Below, in pieces: positions 8,801-23,800 of a DNA stretch of 64,000 nt; within the stretch, counting starts at the first letter, position 1; every line of letters begins with the position of its first letter. The notes under the pieces were generated by a model. The model did not search any database, was not told the DNA's origin, and was given only the letters and a program-made list of their open reading frames with translations. Position numbers and translations under genes: made by a program. Origin of the DNA: Sphingobacteriaceae bacterium (GTDB lineage Bacteria; Bacteroidota; Bacteroidia; Sphingobacteriales; Sphingobacteriaceae); contig CANHGR010000003.1 in assembly GCA_947460875.1 (NCBI GenBank), positions 1 to 64,000 on the forward strand, read 5' to 3'.

Positions 8801-11800
8801 TCGATACTGTCCAGAATGCCGTCGCCATCACTATCCCGATCGAGGTAGTTTGGAATACCATCTCCATCGGTATCGGTGGTTCCTTCGATGGTATCAGGGA
8901 TGCCGTCGGCGTCACTATCGAGGTCCAGGTGATTTGGAATACCATCCCCATCCGTGTCCACAGGGCTTGCTGGATTAAATCCTCTTTCGATGGCATCCGA
9001 AATACCGTCGTTATCCGAATCAGTATCTAAATAATTTGGTATACCATCTCCATCGGTATCTAATAAAGACGCTCCCGTTCCTTTTTCCAAGGCATCGGTC
9101 AAGCCATCTCCATCACTATCAAGGTCACGGTAATTCGGTATTCCGTCTCCATCCGTATCGAGTGGGGTCGCGCCAGAAGGACCTTTTTCTACTGCATCGG
9201 TAATGCCATCGTTATCCGAATCCGTGTCGCGGAAGTCTGGAATTCCGTCTCCATCCGTATCTAAGATCGCCGCTCCCGTTCCACGTTCTACGTTATCTGG
9301 TATGCCGTCGTTATCCGAATCCGTATCACGGTAATCCGGTATGCCATCCCCATCGGTATCCACTGGTGTATTTGGATTTGCACCTCTTTCTAAGGCATCG
9401 GAAATACCATCCCCATCGCTGTCTGTATCATACGGATCAGGCAAGGTAGTTCCATCTGTATTTGGAGGTGTCAACCCACCATTTGCTGAAACAGGAACCC
9501 CATTTGCATCCACTGCTCCATCTACTTTTCCGTCTCCATCTACATCCGTTCCGTTTGATTCACGAACATCATTGATGCCGTCATTGTCACTGTCTGGATC
9601 GATGCGATTTGGGATGCCGTCGCCATCTGTATCACAGTCTGCCGCCGAAGGAGAGCAGGCTGCAGCCTCCACAGCATCACGGATGCCATCGTTATCATCG
9701 TCTAGGTCGTCGATGTCGTAAATGCCATCTGCATCTGTGTCGACTGGGCAACCGTTAAGATTTGCGAGTCCAACTAGCAATGGACATTGGTCTACGCTAT
9801 CGAGTACCCCATCCCCATCAGAATCAGTGTCAAGGTAATTGGGTGTACCATCTCCATCAAAATCTGTTTCACCTTCCGATAGATCTGACTTACCATCCCC
9901 ATCCGAATCCAAGTCTTTATAGTTAGGTGTACCGTCATTATCAGAATCTGTAGGTGTACAAGGTGCTGTACCTGTACATCCTACATCTTCGGTATCGTCT
10001 AAAATACCGTCGTTATCCGAATCGGTATCGCGATAATCCGGCAGACCATCACCATCCGTGTCTACATTGCCTTCTACTGAATCTGGAATCCCATCACCAT
10101 CACTATCCACTTCTTTGTAATCTGGAATCCCATCCCCATCGGTATCGAGTGGACTGTTTCCATTGATACCTCGTTCAATGGCATCTGAAATCCCATCGTT
10201 ATCACTATCCGTATCCAGGTAATTTGGCGTATCCGTACCGTCCGTATTTTCTGGATTAGCACCGTCAATTCCTTTTTCTATACTGTCCGGAATTCCATCC
10301 CCATCACTATCTAAATCGAGGTGATTTGGAACACCATCGCCGTCTGTATCCGTAGGCGCACAAGGAGCAGTACCCGTACAACCTGCATCTTCTACACCAT
10401 CTGGAATCCCATCGCCATCGCTGTCCGTATCCAAATAATCTGGTGTACCGTCGTTATCGGTATCCACTGGAGTAACCGTAGGTCCTTTTTCGATGCTGTC
10501 TGGGATGCCGTCGCCATCACTATCGAGGTCTCGGAAGTTCGGCGTGCCGTCGTTGTCGCTGTCTAGATTTCCTTCGATCGCATCGGAAATTCCGTCCCCA
10601 TCACTATCTGTATCCAAGTAATCTGGATTCGCATCGCCATCCGTATTTGCTGGAGTAGACGTTGGGCCTTTTTCAATTATATCTGAAATACCGTCCCCAT
10701 CACTATCCAAATCTCTAAAGTTTGGAATACCGTCCCCGTCCGTATCGGTAGGGGTACATGGAACAGTACCTGTGCATCCGGAATCTTCCACGCTGTCAAG
10801 AATACCGTCCCCATCACTATCCGTATCCAGGTAGTCAGGTATATTGTCCCTATCGGTATCCGTAAGCGTTGCTCCGGTTCCCTTTTCGATCGCATCTGGA
10901 ATGCCGTCGTTGTCACTATCGGCGTCCAAATAGTCTGGGATGGAGTCATTGTCTGAATCGGTCGGGGTACAAGGCAGTGTTCCAGTACAAGCTGCATCTT
11001 CGATTGCATCTGAAATGCCATCACCATCCGCGTCCAAATCTTTGTAATTTGGTGTGCCATCCCCGTCTGCATCGGTTACCCCTTCGGTGGCGTCAGGGAT
11101 ACCATCACCGTCCGAATCCAGATCTCTAAAGTTTGGAATACCATCCCCATCCGTATCGACACTACCTTCCACCGCATCGGAGATGCCATCTCCATCCGAA
11201 TCTAGATCTAGGTAATCAGGGATGTTATCCCCATCAGTATCTGCCAACGCGGCTCCAGTTCCTTTCTCGATCGCATCCGAAATGCCGTCCCCATCACTAT
11301 CAGTGTCGTATGGATTCGAAGAACCTGTTCCATCGGTGTTGGGAGGAGACAAGCCACCTGAAGCAGAGGCTGGAATGCCATTGACATCTGGAGCTCCATC
11401 CGCTTTACCATCCCTATCTACATCGGTTCCGCCCGCTTCGATGACATCTGAAATACCATCCCCATCACTATCCGTGTCTAGGATATTAGGAATGCCATCT
11501 CCATCGGTATCACAGGTTGCTGCCGAAGGCGAGCAAGCCGCTGCCTCTACCGTGTCCAAGATGCCGTCATTATCGTCATCTGAATCATCTACATCTGCGA
11601 GTCCATCCCCATCACTATCTGGAGGACAACCGTTGGTGCTGCCTAATCCATTGATTAATGGGCATACATCTACTGCGTCCAATACCCCATCCCCATCTGA
11701 ATCGAGGTCTCTAAAGTTTGGTGTACCATCTCCGTCGGTATCTACATTGCCTTCTGACTGATCTGTTTTACCATCACCATCAGAGTCTAAATCTCGGTAA

Positions 11801-14800
11801 TCCGGCGTACCATCGCCATCGGTATCGGTAGTACCTTCGGTAGCATCTGTAATGCCGTCGCCATCCGAATCCAAGTCTCTGAAATCAGGAGTGCCGTCTC
11901 CATCGGTATCAAGTGGATTAGCACCGTTTCCTTTTTCAACCGCATCTGTGATCCCATCTCCATCGCTATCTGTATCCAAGTAATCTGGGATACTGTCACC
12001 ATCTGTATCAACAGGAGTTCCTGTTGGTCCTTTTTCGATCGCATCAGAAATACCGTCTCCATCACTATCCACATCTAGGTAATTCGGCGTACCGTCTCCA
12101 TCTGTATCCGTAGGGGTACAAGGAGCTGTTCCGGAGCAACCCGCATCTTCGATGCTGTCCAAAATCCCATCCCCATCGCTGTCTGTATCCAAGTAGTTAG
12201 GAATTCCGTCCCCATCTGCATCAGCCCTACCTTCTATGTTGTCAGGTATTCCATCCCCATCACTATCTACATCTAAGTAATTTGGTGTACCGTCTCCATC
12301 GGTATCAAGTGGGCTAGCACCGTTAGATCCTTTTTCGATTGCATCCGCAATACCGTCCCCATCGCTATCTAAGTCCAGATAGTTTGGCGTACCGTCTCCA
12401 TCTGCGTCGGCCGAACCTTCTACACTATCCGGTATACCGTCGTTATCCGAATCTAGGTCTTTATAGTCCGGTGTACCATCTCCATCGGTATCAACAGGAG
12501 TTCCTGTAGGCCCTTTTTCGATTGCATCAGAAATGCCATCCCCATCGCTATCCGTATCTATATAATTCGGATTTCCATCTCCATCCGTGTCAGTTATGCC
12601 TTCAATTGCGTCCGTAATGCCGTCGCCATCAGAGTCCGTATCCCGGTAATTTGGCGTACCGTCTCCGTCCGTATCAACCGTTCCTTCGGTAGCATCTAAA
12701 ATACCGTCCCCATCACTGTCCGTATCAAGGTAATCTGGCGTGCCATCACCATCCGTATCTCGAGGTGTTGGATCTGGTCCTTTCTCAACCGCATCTGAAA
12801 TACCATCCCCATCGCTATCTAGGTCCAAATGATTTGGCACTCCATCCCCATCCGTATCAGTTGGGGTACATGGCGCAGTTCCGGTGCAGCCCGCATCTTC
12901 GAGCGCATCTGTAATGCCATCGCCATCGCTATCCAGGTCTCGGAAGTCTGGTGTCCCATCGCCATCCGTATCGGTTGGGGCACATGGTAAGACGCCGATA
13001 CAGGCCGCATCTTCTATGCTATCCGGGATCCCGTCATTATCTGAATCCAAATCCAACCAGTCGGGTGTGCCATCACCATCTGTATCAATTGGATTGGCTC
13101 CCGTTCCTTTTTCGGTGGCATCTGGAATTCCATCTCCATCGGTATCAATTGGGGTGATGGTCATACTCAAGGTACCGGTACTTGTGGCTGTGCCATCAGA
13201 AACGGTATAGGTAATCACTGGTACGGTTCCAACATACAGATTAGCAGGAGTAAAGACAAAACTTCCATCTGCATTGACTAGAATCGTCCCCACTCCAGTG
13301 ATCGTGGTCAATTGACCCACGGGGTAGCTCACCCCGCCAATACTGAATGATGCCACACTTAGGCTTGCGCCTTCTATATCCCGGTCATTGGTCAATACAT
13401 TTCCTGAAATCGCGGTATTGATTGGTGCCGAAAGCGTCTCATTCGTTACCGTTGAGGCATCGTTTACTGCGGTTACTGCAATCGTCAAATTACCACTGGC
13501 TGTTCCATTTTGGGCTTGACCATCGCTTACGGTGTATTCAATCATCGGTACAACTCCGTTGTAATTGGCTACAGGCGTAAAGGTGTAGGCTCCGGTTGCA
13601 CTGATGCTGATGGTCCCCACGTTCGGAATTAGATAAGTTCCACCAGTCGTTGGGTCTACCGCAGTAGTTACTCCTCCTACGATAAATTGAGTAATCCTTA
13701 AGTCTGACCTAGCTTGCTCAGGATCAGAATCGTTCGCCAATAAATTTCCTGTAGCAACCGCATCCTCTTGAATATTGACTGTTTCATTCACCACTACAGG
13801 AGGATCATTCACTGGAGTTACAGTGATCACGAGCGTACCGTTGGTCTGGCCACCATTGCCGTCCGAAACGGTATAAGTAAGTGTAGGGACAGTTCCGAAA
13901 AACCCTTGATTTGGGGTAAATGTGTAGGTGCCATCCGCATTTACCAGAATGGATCCTACACCAGCAAGTTCAACAATAGATCCCGCTTGATAAGTCACCC
14001 CAGCAATCGTGAATTGGCTAATGGAAAGTGTATTTCCTTCTACATCGGTATCATTAGTAAGCAGATTCAGTCCAGTGATTGCTGTATTTTCTGGGGTGCT
14101 GGTGGTTTCGTTGACTACGGTTGGAGGATCATTTACCGGGGTTACCGTTAAATTCAAGTTCGCGGTATTGGTCCCTACCCCGTCCGAAACGGTATAGGTG
14201 ATCCTCGGAACAACCCCATTGAAATTCGGGTGTGGAGTAAACGTGAATTCGCCTGTGCTTAGTGCATTGATTGTCCCTTTGCCAGGGATCGTCGCCGTTG
14301 TAGTAAAGATTCCTGTAATCCCGTCAATCGTAAATTGCGTTACCGTCAAGGTTGAACCCGCATCTAGATCGGAGTCATTCGTCAATACATTGACAGTGAC
14401 TGAAGTATCCTCTGGCGTTGTTTTATTGTCGTCGTTAACGGCAATTGGATCGTCATTTACTGCCGTAATTGTAATTGTTAAACCAGCCGTAGCTGTTGCA
14501 CCATCATTATCTGTAATTACATAATTAATTACAGGAACTACACCATTGTAATTTGCATTTGGTGTAAAAGTGTAGGTTCCGTCGGCATTGACCTTTATAA
14601 TTCCCACCCCTGAAATAGACGAAGTTGCTCCTGCTGGGTAGGTATATGTTACTCCAGCTACCACAAATGAATATTCTGTAATCACTAATGGTTTTGCTTC
14701 CGGATCAGTGTCATTGCTTAATAAGTTGCCTGTTGCACTCGTATCTTCATTAATTGTTTTGGTATCATTAACGGCCACTGGATTAGCATTAACTGGCGCT

Positions 14801-17800
14801 ACAAAAATATCTAGCTTTGCAGATTTTGTAATTCCTCCATCAGTTATGGTATAGGTAATAATAGGCACATCACCTGAAAAGCCACTTACTGGCACAAAAG
14901 TATAATTGCCATCTTCAGCAATTACAATTGTTCCCACATTTGTAATGGTAGCTGTTTGGCCCTTTAAAAACGTAGCTGAAATTCCTGCAATAGTAAATTG
15001 GGTTACTGATAAGGTATTGCCTTCTACATCCGTATCATTGATTAATACGTTTCCAGTGGCCGTTGTATTGGCCGTTGTAGTCTTTATATCATCTGACGGC
15101 AGTGGTGCATCATTCACATCGGTTACTGTGATTGATAATGTGGCATTGGTAGTGCCTCCTTGAGCATCGCTAATACCATAACCAATAACTGGCACAAGGC
15201 CTACATATCCAAAGGCTGGTGTAAAGGTATAATTGCCATTCGCATTCACTACAATAGTTCCAACGCCTGGGATACTAGCACTTTCGCCTGCATTATAAGT
15301 TATTCCACCTACAGTAAATGTGATGACACTTAATATATTTCCATCAGCATCCGTATCATTTGTCAAAACATTACCTATTAGTGGCATATCTTGTGGGGTA
15401 GAGGTAGTTTCATTGAATGCAACTGGTGCATCATTGACCGGGGTGATCGAAATACTCAAATCCCCTATATCCGAACCTCCATTGGCATCCGTTGCAAGGT
15501 AGGAAATCACCGGAACGGTGCCGTTATAATTGGCCACAGGAGTAAACGTATAGCTACCATTGCTATTGATTTGGATGGTTCCGATGTTCGGGATGGATGC
15601 TGTTTGTCCTGCATTAAAGGTGCCTGCAACCCCTGCTACCGTGAAGTTGGTCAGGGTCAATGTTGCTGCTGGTGTACCTGAGCCGGTATCGTTGGTCAAC
15701 ACATTCCCCGTGACTGGCGTATCTTCCGGTCCTGTCTTCGCATCATCGACAACGGAAGGCGTGTTGTTCATTACAATTTTGGCGACCGAAGACGTTACAT
15801 TCCCACAGACGTAATTGGACTGAGAAAGCTGAAGTCGGTAACGGTAGCCTCGCATGGCTATGGTCACATTGCTTACCGTCAATGTACTTGTAGCAGCCCC
15901 TGCATAAGTAGCGGAGTTGGTTACATTCGACCAGTTGGTACCTCCATCGGTACTCAATTGCCATTGGTAGGTCGTCGTACCCGAACCAGCGGTGATTGTG
16001 CTTGCAAATACCACCGTACCTCCCGGTGTAGTGGTCTGATCTGTAGGCTGTGCTGTAATTAAACTTGCCGAACCAACACTCAAATAATTTACATTGGGCG
16101 TATTATAGGTAGCGGTAGTGACTTTTCCGGTTGCGTCTACCGTGATTGGGTTAGTACCAAACACTTGGTTGCCATCGGTACCCTGCGCAGTGGAACTGTT
16201 GTAGGCTTCGTTTGCATCAGAGCAGCCATCGCCGTCGGAGTCAAGATCGAGTTGGTTTGGTATTCCATCTCCATCGAAGTCGCAGATTAAATTTGAATCA
16301 TCCAATGAATTTCCCATTCCAGTCGCAGCAAATTGGAATCCATTCGCAACATCTACAGGAGACCAAGCTGAGAAACTTGTTAGTGGAGAAACTAAAGAAT
16401 ATTGAACTGTTGCTTGTTCAAATTGGCCACCATCGTGCATCGCAACAGCCATACGTACCCATTTCCCAGCATTGACAACGCTCGTGATAAATGCTCCACC
16501 AATATAATTATCAACCGTATTGTACTTGGTTTGAGATACTAGTTTTAAATCGTCTCTATTCGTAGTCAATAGTAAACTACTATTTCCGCCACCTCCTTGT
16601 TTAGGAGTTGTGATCGAGGCTCCTTTATGCGAAACATAGAGCATGGCAACATTCCACGTTGTATTCGAATTACCTATTCTAAATGCAATTTGACTTGCAT
16701 TAGTAAATGCAGCAGTGGCAGGAATTTTTACATAAAATTCGCGGTAGATTACTGTCCCCTGATTCAGAGAAGGAAAATCTAACGAGGTTAAAGGCTCTTG
16801 AATAACCGCAGTAGTAGCTGGCGGAAGCTTTACTTCGCCATAAACCAATTGTGTTGCTTCAGCTCGAACTGCACCAAAACTTCCTCCAGCAAAACTATTC
16901 ACCGAGCTTTCATCAATTGAAGAAAAAGTCCAACTCTTACGAGAGACCTGCCCAAGGTTGCTAGACGTATTTTCAATCATCAACGCAACATTACATTCCG
17001 TCGCATCCAATATCCCATCATTATCATCATCCAAATCGTCAATATCTGGAACCCCATCAAAATCGGAATCTAAACACCCTTTTACTGTAGCATTTGTGGC
17101 GCGAGAATAAAGGTTATAATTTCCAGTGTAAATGCCGCTCTCAGAACTTGTTTCAATTGAATTCGCGAAACCGTTGTTCCCATAAGGCCCCGTAACGGTT
17201 GATTGCGTGAGTGAAGTCACGGTTTTCGCCTCAACGGCATCAAAGCAACCATCGCCATCAGAGTCTAAATCTAAACGATTTGGAATACCATCGCCATCTG
17301 TATCCAATGCATCATTAGAGGACGCTGGCTTACTCGTACATAAGTATCCAGAACCAGCCTCAATGACCATTAAGGATAAATCAGTTGCTAGATCAGCTGT
17401 ATGCGCAATAGCTATTGTATGCGTCGTAGCAGTAGCCACAAATGACAACGTAACCATTTGTTGCGTGGCTTCAAGCAACTGATCCGGTGCTTGGGAAACC
17501 TGCGTTCCATCTCTTAACAAGACAAACCTTGCGGCTGTTGGGGTTGTTTCATAGGACACTGCAGCGTTAACACCCGGACTATGCGTAAATGCACCTCTAA
17601 ATGATAAATAATACGTTTGCCCTACTGTCAAGCAGTTTAGCGTTTGCTGGAAGGCTTCACCATACGGCGCCCAGCCTCCAAGTGATCCACTTCCACCTTT
17701 ACTCATTCCATAAATGAAGAAGGTATTAGCGGTAGCGGCAGGGAATAAGGTCCTAGAAGGGGTGGCTTGTCCATAACTTATTTGCCAATTTCCCTGATTA

Positions 17801-20800
17801 ATATCTACAGAGCCACCATTCGCAAAATTTGTCCAACCTGTAGGAGGCGTTCCAGTTGCAGAAACAGCAGCAGATAAGGAAGCGTTGGTTACACAAGCTG
17901 GAGATACCACACAACCAAATGGTCCATTTTCAATGCTATCCAACACCCCATCGTTATCATCATCTAAATCGAATATATCCCGCACCCCATCAGAGTCCGT
18001 ATCGGTACAAGCATTAATTGCATTTGTTAGGGCGTAACTAGCATAGGAAGACGTGTAATTGACCATTCCTGTGGTCCCAGTTTCGTAATTATTTAAAAGC
18101 CCATTGCTGTTGGTATCTGTACCCGTTGGAAAAACCGAAGTACTCGTTGCAGTAGTAGAGCTTCCAGCTTCAATGGCATCCGAACAACCATCGCCATCTG
18201 AATCTAAGTCTAAGTGATTGGGGGTGCCATCATTATCAGTATCGATGTTGGTACAAACTGATTCTCTGAAGTAAACTTCTTGCGACCAGTTGGCTTGCCC
18301 TGTAATACTAATTCCTAAAACACGGTAGGTGCTAAATGCCGAAACATTTTTCGGCATATCAAACTTGATGGAATTGGTAGTTGCAAGAATTTGGAGAGAG
18401 TTAGCGACAACTTGTGATGCGACTATATCGACCCATGTGGTTCCCCCGTCATTTGATCCTTGAATTTTGTAGGTTCCTCCTGCAATTAATGGCGTCTGGT
18501 TATTATTATTTGCCAACTCAATTAAATTCAAAACCTTTTGACTTGGCAAATTGAATTGCAAAATCGTTTTGTTGTTCAAGTTGGTCTCAGAAGGATAAAT
18601 TTGTTGGATTAGATTTCCATCTAACAAGGAGTTTAATCCTGTTGGGGCATTTTGGAATACCCAGTTGACAGTTGAGCTTATCGTAATTCCTGATTTGGAA
18701 AGAACAGTATTTGCGCATGATTGTTCAACGACATCCAACACCCCATCATTGTCATCATCTAAGTCGACAACATTTTTAATTCCGTCTGAATCTGTATCCA
18801 AACAAGCATTTACGGTGTTTGACAATGCGTAATTAGCGTAGGTAGACGTATAATTTACAGTACCAGCAGTTGTGCCTTCGTAGATAGTTAGCAAACCATT
18901 CCGATTAGCATCGGCGCCTGATGGGAAAGTAGATGTACTTGTTGCAGTCGTAGAGCTTCCAGCCTCAATGGCATCAGCGCATCCATCGCCATCACTATCC
19001 AAATCAAGAGAGTTTATTTTCCCATCGTTATCAATGTCCCAACTACAAACATTCTCTTTAAAATAAATCTCTGTTGCCCATCCACCACCAGAAGTAGCCG
19101 CAATACCATATATACGGTAATACTTGTAAGCTGTAATATTAGAAGGAAAATTAGCAATGTTTGAATTGTGAGTTGACAAACCGCCACTTGTACTGGTAGC
19201 TATGTTATTATAGCTTAGGGTACCTGATACATCGATCCAATTCGTGTTATCTGTACTTCCTTGAATTTTATAAGTAGATCCAGTAGCAAACAATTGCTGC
19301 CCAACATAATGTCCAATTTCTAAGTAGCCCAATGCCTTTGGCGTTGGAAATTCAAAATTAAACCATGGACTGTTATTCAATGTTCCACTTGGACCGCTTG
19401 CCACGTACACATTGGCATCTACTCCATCAATTAAATTAGCAATTGTGTTGCCATTAAAAGTATAATTAATTGTTGCCGGCTTGGTAATGATTAGACCTGT
19501 TTTAGAAATTGTTAGTTCTGCACAGGCTAATTCTGTAGTATCTAAAACCCCATCGTTGTCATCATCAAGATCCAAAACGTCTCCAATACCATCCCCATCT
19601 GTATCTAAACAAGCATTGACGGTGTTTACTATTGCGAAATTGGTGTAAGTTGACGTATAATTTACAGTACCAGCGGTGGTGTTACTTTCGTAATTGTTCA
19701 ACAAGCCATTCCCGTTAGTATCTGTTCCTGTTGGGAAAACTGACGTACTCCTTTCTGTTGTCGAACTACTTGCTTCAATGGCATCAGCGCATCCATCGCC
19801 ATCACTATCCAAATCAAGGGAGTTTATTCTCCCATCATTATCAGTGTCTAGTACCGTACATTCTTGAAATGGTTCTCCATTTTGAGTCATTTTACCACCT
19901 TTCCAGAATCTACTACCAATATTACCAATACGGCTATCGTATCCTAAAGTAATTAGTGTAGAACTGCCAATACCCATGAAACTAACCGTCCGAATACCAG
20001 AGCCGTTTAAATAAGTAGTCCCTAATATGACACCTGTAGAAGCATCTATTGCTCTCAAATATGGTTTGGATCCTGTTGTAGGGTCATCCCCAAAAGCACT
20101 AATTAGTTCAACTTCGAAAGTATAAGAAAGGCCCGCCGTAGTAGAAAAGCTTTTGACCATCTTACCAGTTATATTAGGGCCTGCATTGGACCCTTGCAAA
20201 TCAAAATATGGATCAGTACCAGACAAGCCCATATAATCAAAATCTGCTCTATCAACAGCAGTAGGTGATGGATCAAAATCGAATGCATTCCAGCCAGAAC
20301 AATGGGTGAATATTCCGTAAACAGCTGCTCCCAACTGCGCTGCTGTGCAGTTTCCATTAGTTGACGAAACGAGTGTACAACTCATTTCTTTGATATCTGT
20401 CACCCCATCATTATCATCGTCTAAATCAATGAAATCACCTACTCCATCCACATCTGTATCAATGCAGGTAATGATTAAATTAGTACTCGCAAAAAGGTAG
20501 GTATAGGTACCCTTGTATATTCCGCTAGAAGGGCTTGTTTCTAGGGCATCTGCAAAGCCGTTGGTTCCTGTCGTAGCTGGGTTAAAGAAACTCGTAGCAG
20601 AAAAAGCGGTGGTTCCTATTGGTGCTGTTCCTGCTTCAACGGCATCGCTGCAACCATCTCCATCGGAGTCATGGTCTAAATGATTTGGCTTGGTATCGCT
20701 GTCGGTATTTTCACTACAAGTAGCTTTAGGGTATACCGTATTTGCGGAGACTGGGATCACAAATCGTGCAGTAAGTACACCTCCATAACTGGATGTGCCT

Positions 20801-23800
20801 GCCACACCAATTAGTCTGAAGAATTTGAATTTGGCGGTAGTAGCTAAGGTATTACTTATGGTAAGTGTGCCAGTTGTTGCACTAGAACTGATTGCTGCAG
20901 ACAAATCGGTCCAGCTTTGATTATCAGTTGAACCCTGTAGCTTAAATGTACTGGAACCATTTGCGGAAAGTGCCCAACTTACCAAGTCGAAGGTCATGGA
21001 AGTCAGCGGCACATAATCTGCCGCAGTGAATTTGAAAATTTCTTTTCCTACCCAATTTTGACCTGTTGTAAATGCTGATGCAGTTGAAGTATTTGCATCA
21101 ATTGAGTTTCCAATCACATAGGAAGTTGTGTGTTGAGTTAATTCGGAGCTTACAGCAATAGGGACTTGTAATTCTTGATTCGTATAAAAGCAAGAAGGAG
21201 ACTCCACGTTATCTAAAACCCCATCGTTATCGTCATCCAAATCAACATAATCTACAACACCATCCGAATCAGAATCCAGGCATAGATTAAATGCAGCAGA
21301 AAGTGCAAAATCATAAGTAGCATTGTAATTAAGGAATCCCGCAGTGGTTCCTTCGTATTGATTCAGCAAACCGTTTGAATTGGTATCCGTGGTCGTTCCA
21401 TTGGTAACAGGGAAGATCGTTGTACTAGTAGCAGTAGTAGAGCTTCCCGATTCAATTGCATCGGCACAGCCATCACCATCAGAGTCGAGATCTTGGTGAT
21501 TTAGTTTTTGATCTCCATCGGTATCATTGGTACAAATCGCTTTTGGATAGGCTGAAGGATTAAAATCTGAAGCGATATTGAAGGTAATTTCTCCTACCCC
21601 ACCATACCATGAATCGCCAGCTGCTCCAACAATACGGTAGTGAGTAAATGATTTAGTAGGCTCGAGTGTATTGGCAAGTACAAAATTACCGGTATTCAAA
21701 GTTGAAGCTACAGCAGCAGATAAGTCTGTCCAGTTGACATTATCCACAGACCCTTGCAATTTAAAGGTATTGGCTGCACCATTGGAAAGAGGCCAACTCA
21801 CTAAATTGCCCAAGGTAACTCCCGTAATTTTAATGGTGGTTGCTGCAGTTAGTTTGAAAAGCTCCAATCCCACCCAATTGACATTCGGTGCAAAAGCAGA
21901 TGCAGTTGCAGGATCATTATCAATTGTATTAGCTATTAAATAAGTTGAATGCATTGCCAATTGGGTACTTACCGCAATTGGCCTTAGTAATTCTTTGGCA
22001 GTTAAAAAGCAGCTTGGTGACTCTACCGCATCTAAGACACCATCGTTGTCGTCGTCCAAGTCAACAATGTCTTTTATTGCATCACCATCGGTATCGGTAC
22101 AAGCATTTATTGAAGATATTAAAGCAAAAGAACTATAAGTGAGGAAATAATTGATTGTTCCAGCTGGAGTAGCCTCATAAACATCTAGCAATCCATTCCC
22201 ATTGGTATCTGTTCCCGTTGGGAAAACCGTTGTACTTGTTGCAATGGTTGAGCTTCCCCCTTCAATCGCATCGGAACAGCCATCACTATCTGAGTCCAGG
22301 TCTATGTGATTGGTTTTCCCGTCATTATCTAGGTCGCTAATACAATCCAATTTTGGGTTCAAACTTGATTGATAATTGGCAGGAACTTCAAAATAAACCT
22401 CATTTGAGTACCCATTCGCATTCACTCCACCACCAGAAACCCAATAAATCCGGTAAAACAAATACTTCCCACTATTCTGTGTAACTGAAAACGTATTCGC
22501 TGTAAGGGAGCCTGCTAGTCCAGGGACAGAAGTTGACGCTCCATAGCCATTGCCCAAGGTTGTCCAAGATACGTTGTCATTGGAGCCCTCTAAACGCAAT
22601 ACCGTTCCCGTATTGAAATGCGTATTCGCATTGATGTACCCCAGGTAAATCGTTTTGAGTTCGACAGGAACTGGCATCTTAAATGCATAGACCGTTTGTC
22701 CAGCTGTGGTTGATGCAATAAAATTAACTGCATAATTTGCAGCAGCCGTTCCATTATTTCCGTCTACTAATTTGTAAGGACTTCCATAAGTGGCATTCAT
22801 GGCCAGCGTGGTACTCACCGTAATGTCAGATCGATTGCCTGATAGCCAGTCTGCTCTTGAGTAAAAACAATTAGGTGATTCTACCGCATCTAATATGCCA
22901 TCGTTATCATCATCAATATCAATTACATCAGTAATACTATCCCCATCTGTATCTACACAAGCAGCATAATTTTTTGAAATGGCAAAATCATAGGTAGAGG
23001 TGTAATTAATCAGCCCGTTACCTGCGGTTTCTAAACTATTATCTAAACCATTGGCTCCCATAGTGCCCGCAAAGGCATAATTCGTGGTTGTACTAGTTGT
23101 AGCACCAGATTCTAAAGCATCTGAACAACCATCCCCGTCTGAATCGAGGTCTAAGCGATTAGGGGTACTATCATTATCTGTATCTTGATCATTACAACCC
23201 GCAAATAACCCTACCCAAGAATTCTGCGAACCCGCTGTTTTGTAAATTTCAATCCGTTTAGCTGCAAACGGAATCTCAATTAAAATATTTGATATGGGGT
23301 TTGTTGAGCCATCATAAGTTGCCGCACCTGCTGCAGTTAAAAGGATTGATGATCCAGATGGATAAGTTGTATTTACATAAGACCCTTTTTGTGAAATATT
23401 GCTTGAATTTAACGGAATCAGGTTTCCTAATACATCATATACTTTTAGGGCTATGGACTCACTTTGGTCAACATCAGCTACCGCAATCTTTAATTGCTGA
23501 TAGGTGTCAGTCAATACAATAGCAGCAGAACTCGTCCCTGATAATTGTACTACATTGATATTGGTCTCGTAAAGTGTTGTAGCTATGCTATTTACTGTAG
23601 CTCCTCCTAACTTGATAAAGTTCCCCGTATTGTTATCTGAAAAAATGCTTGTTGCACCAGCAGCAGTTGGGGGCACTGCATTTAATGGCGAAGTACAGGA
23701 CAACTCTGTGGCATCAAGTACTCCATCATTGTCATCGTCTACATCCAGTACATCATTTATCGAATCATTGTCTGAATCAATGCAGGCAGCATAGCCTCTC

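Noticed and set aside
6654-13210. Many long open frames on the plus strand opposite the calcium-loop arrays
   Set aside because: They follow the fixed codon pattern of the repeats (Asp-Gly codons read backwards) and have no start context, domains or continuity. They are shadows of the adhesin gene.
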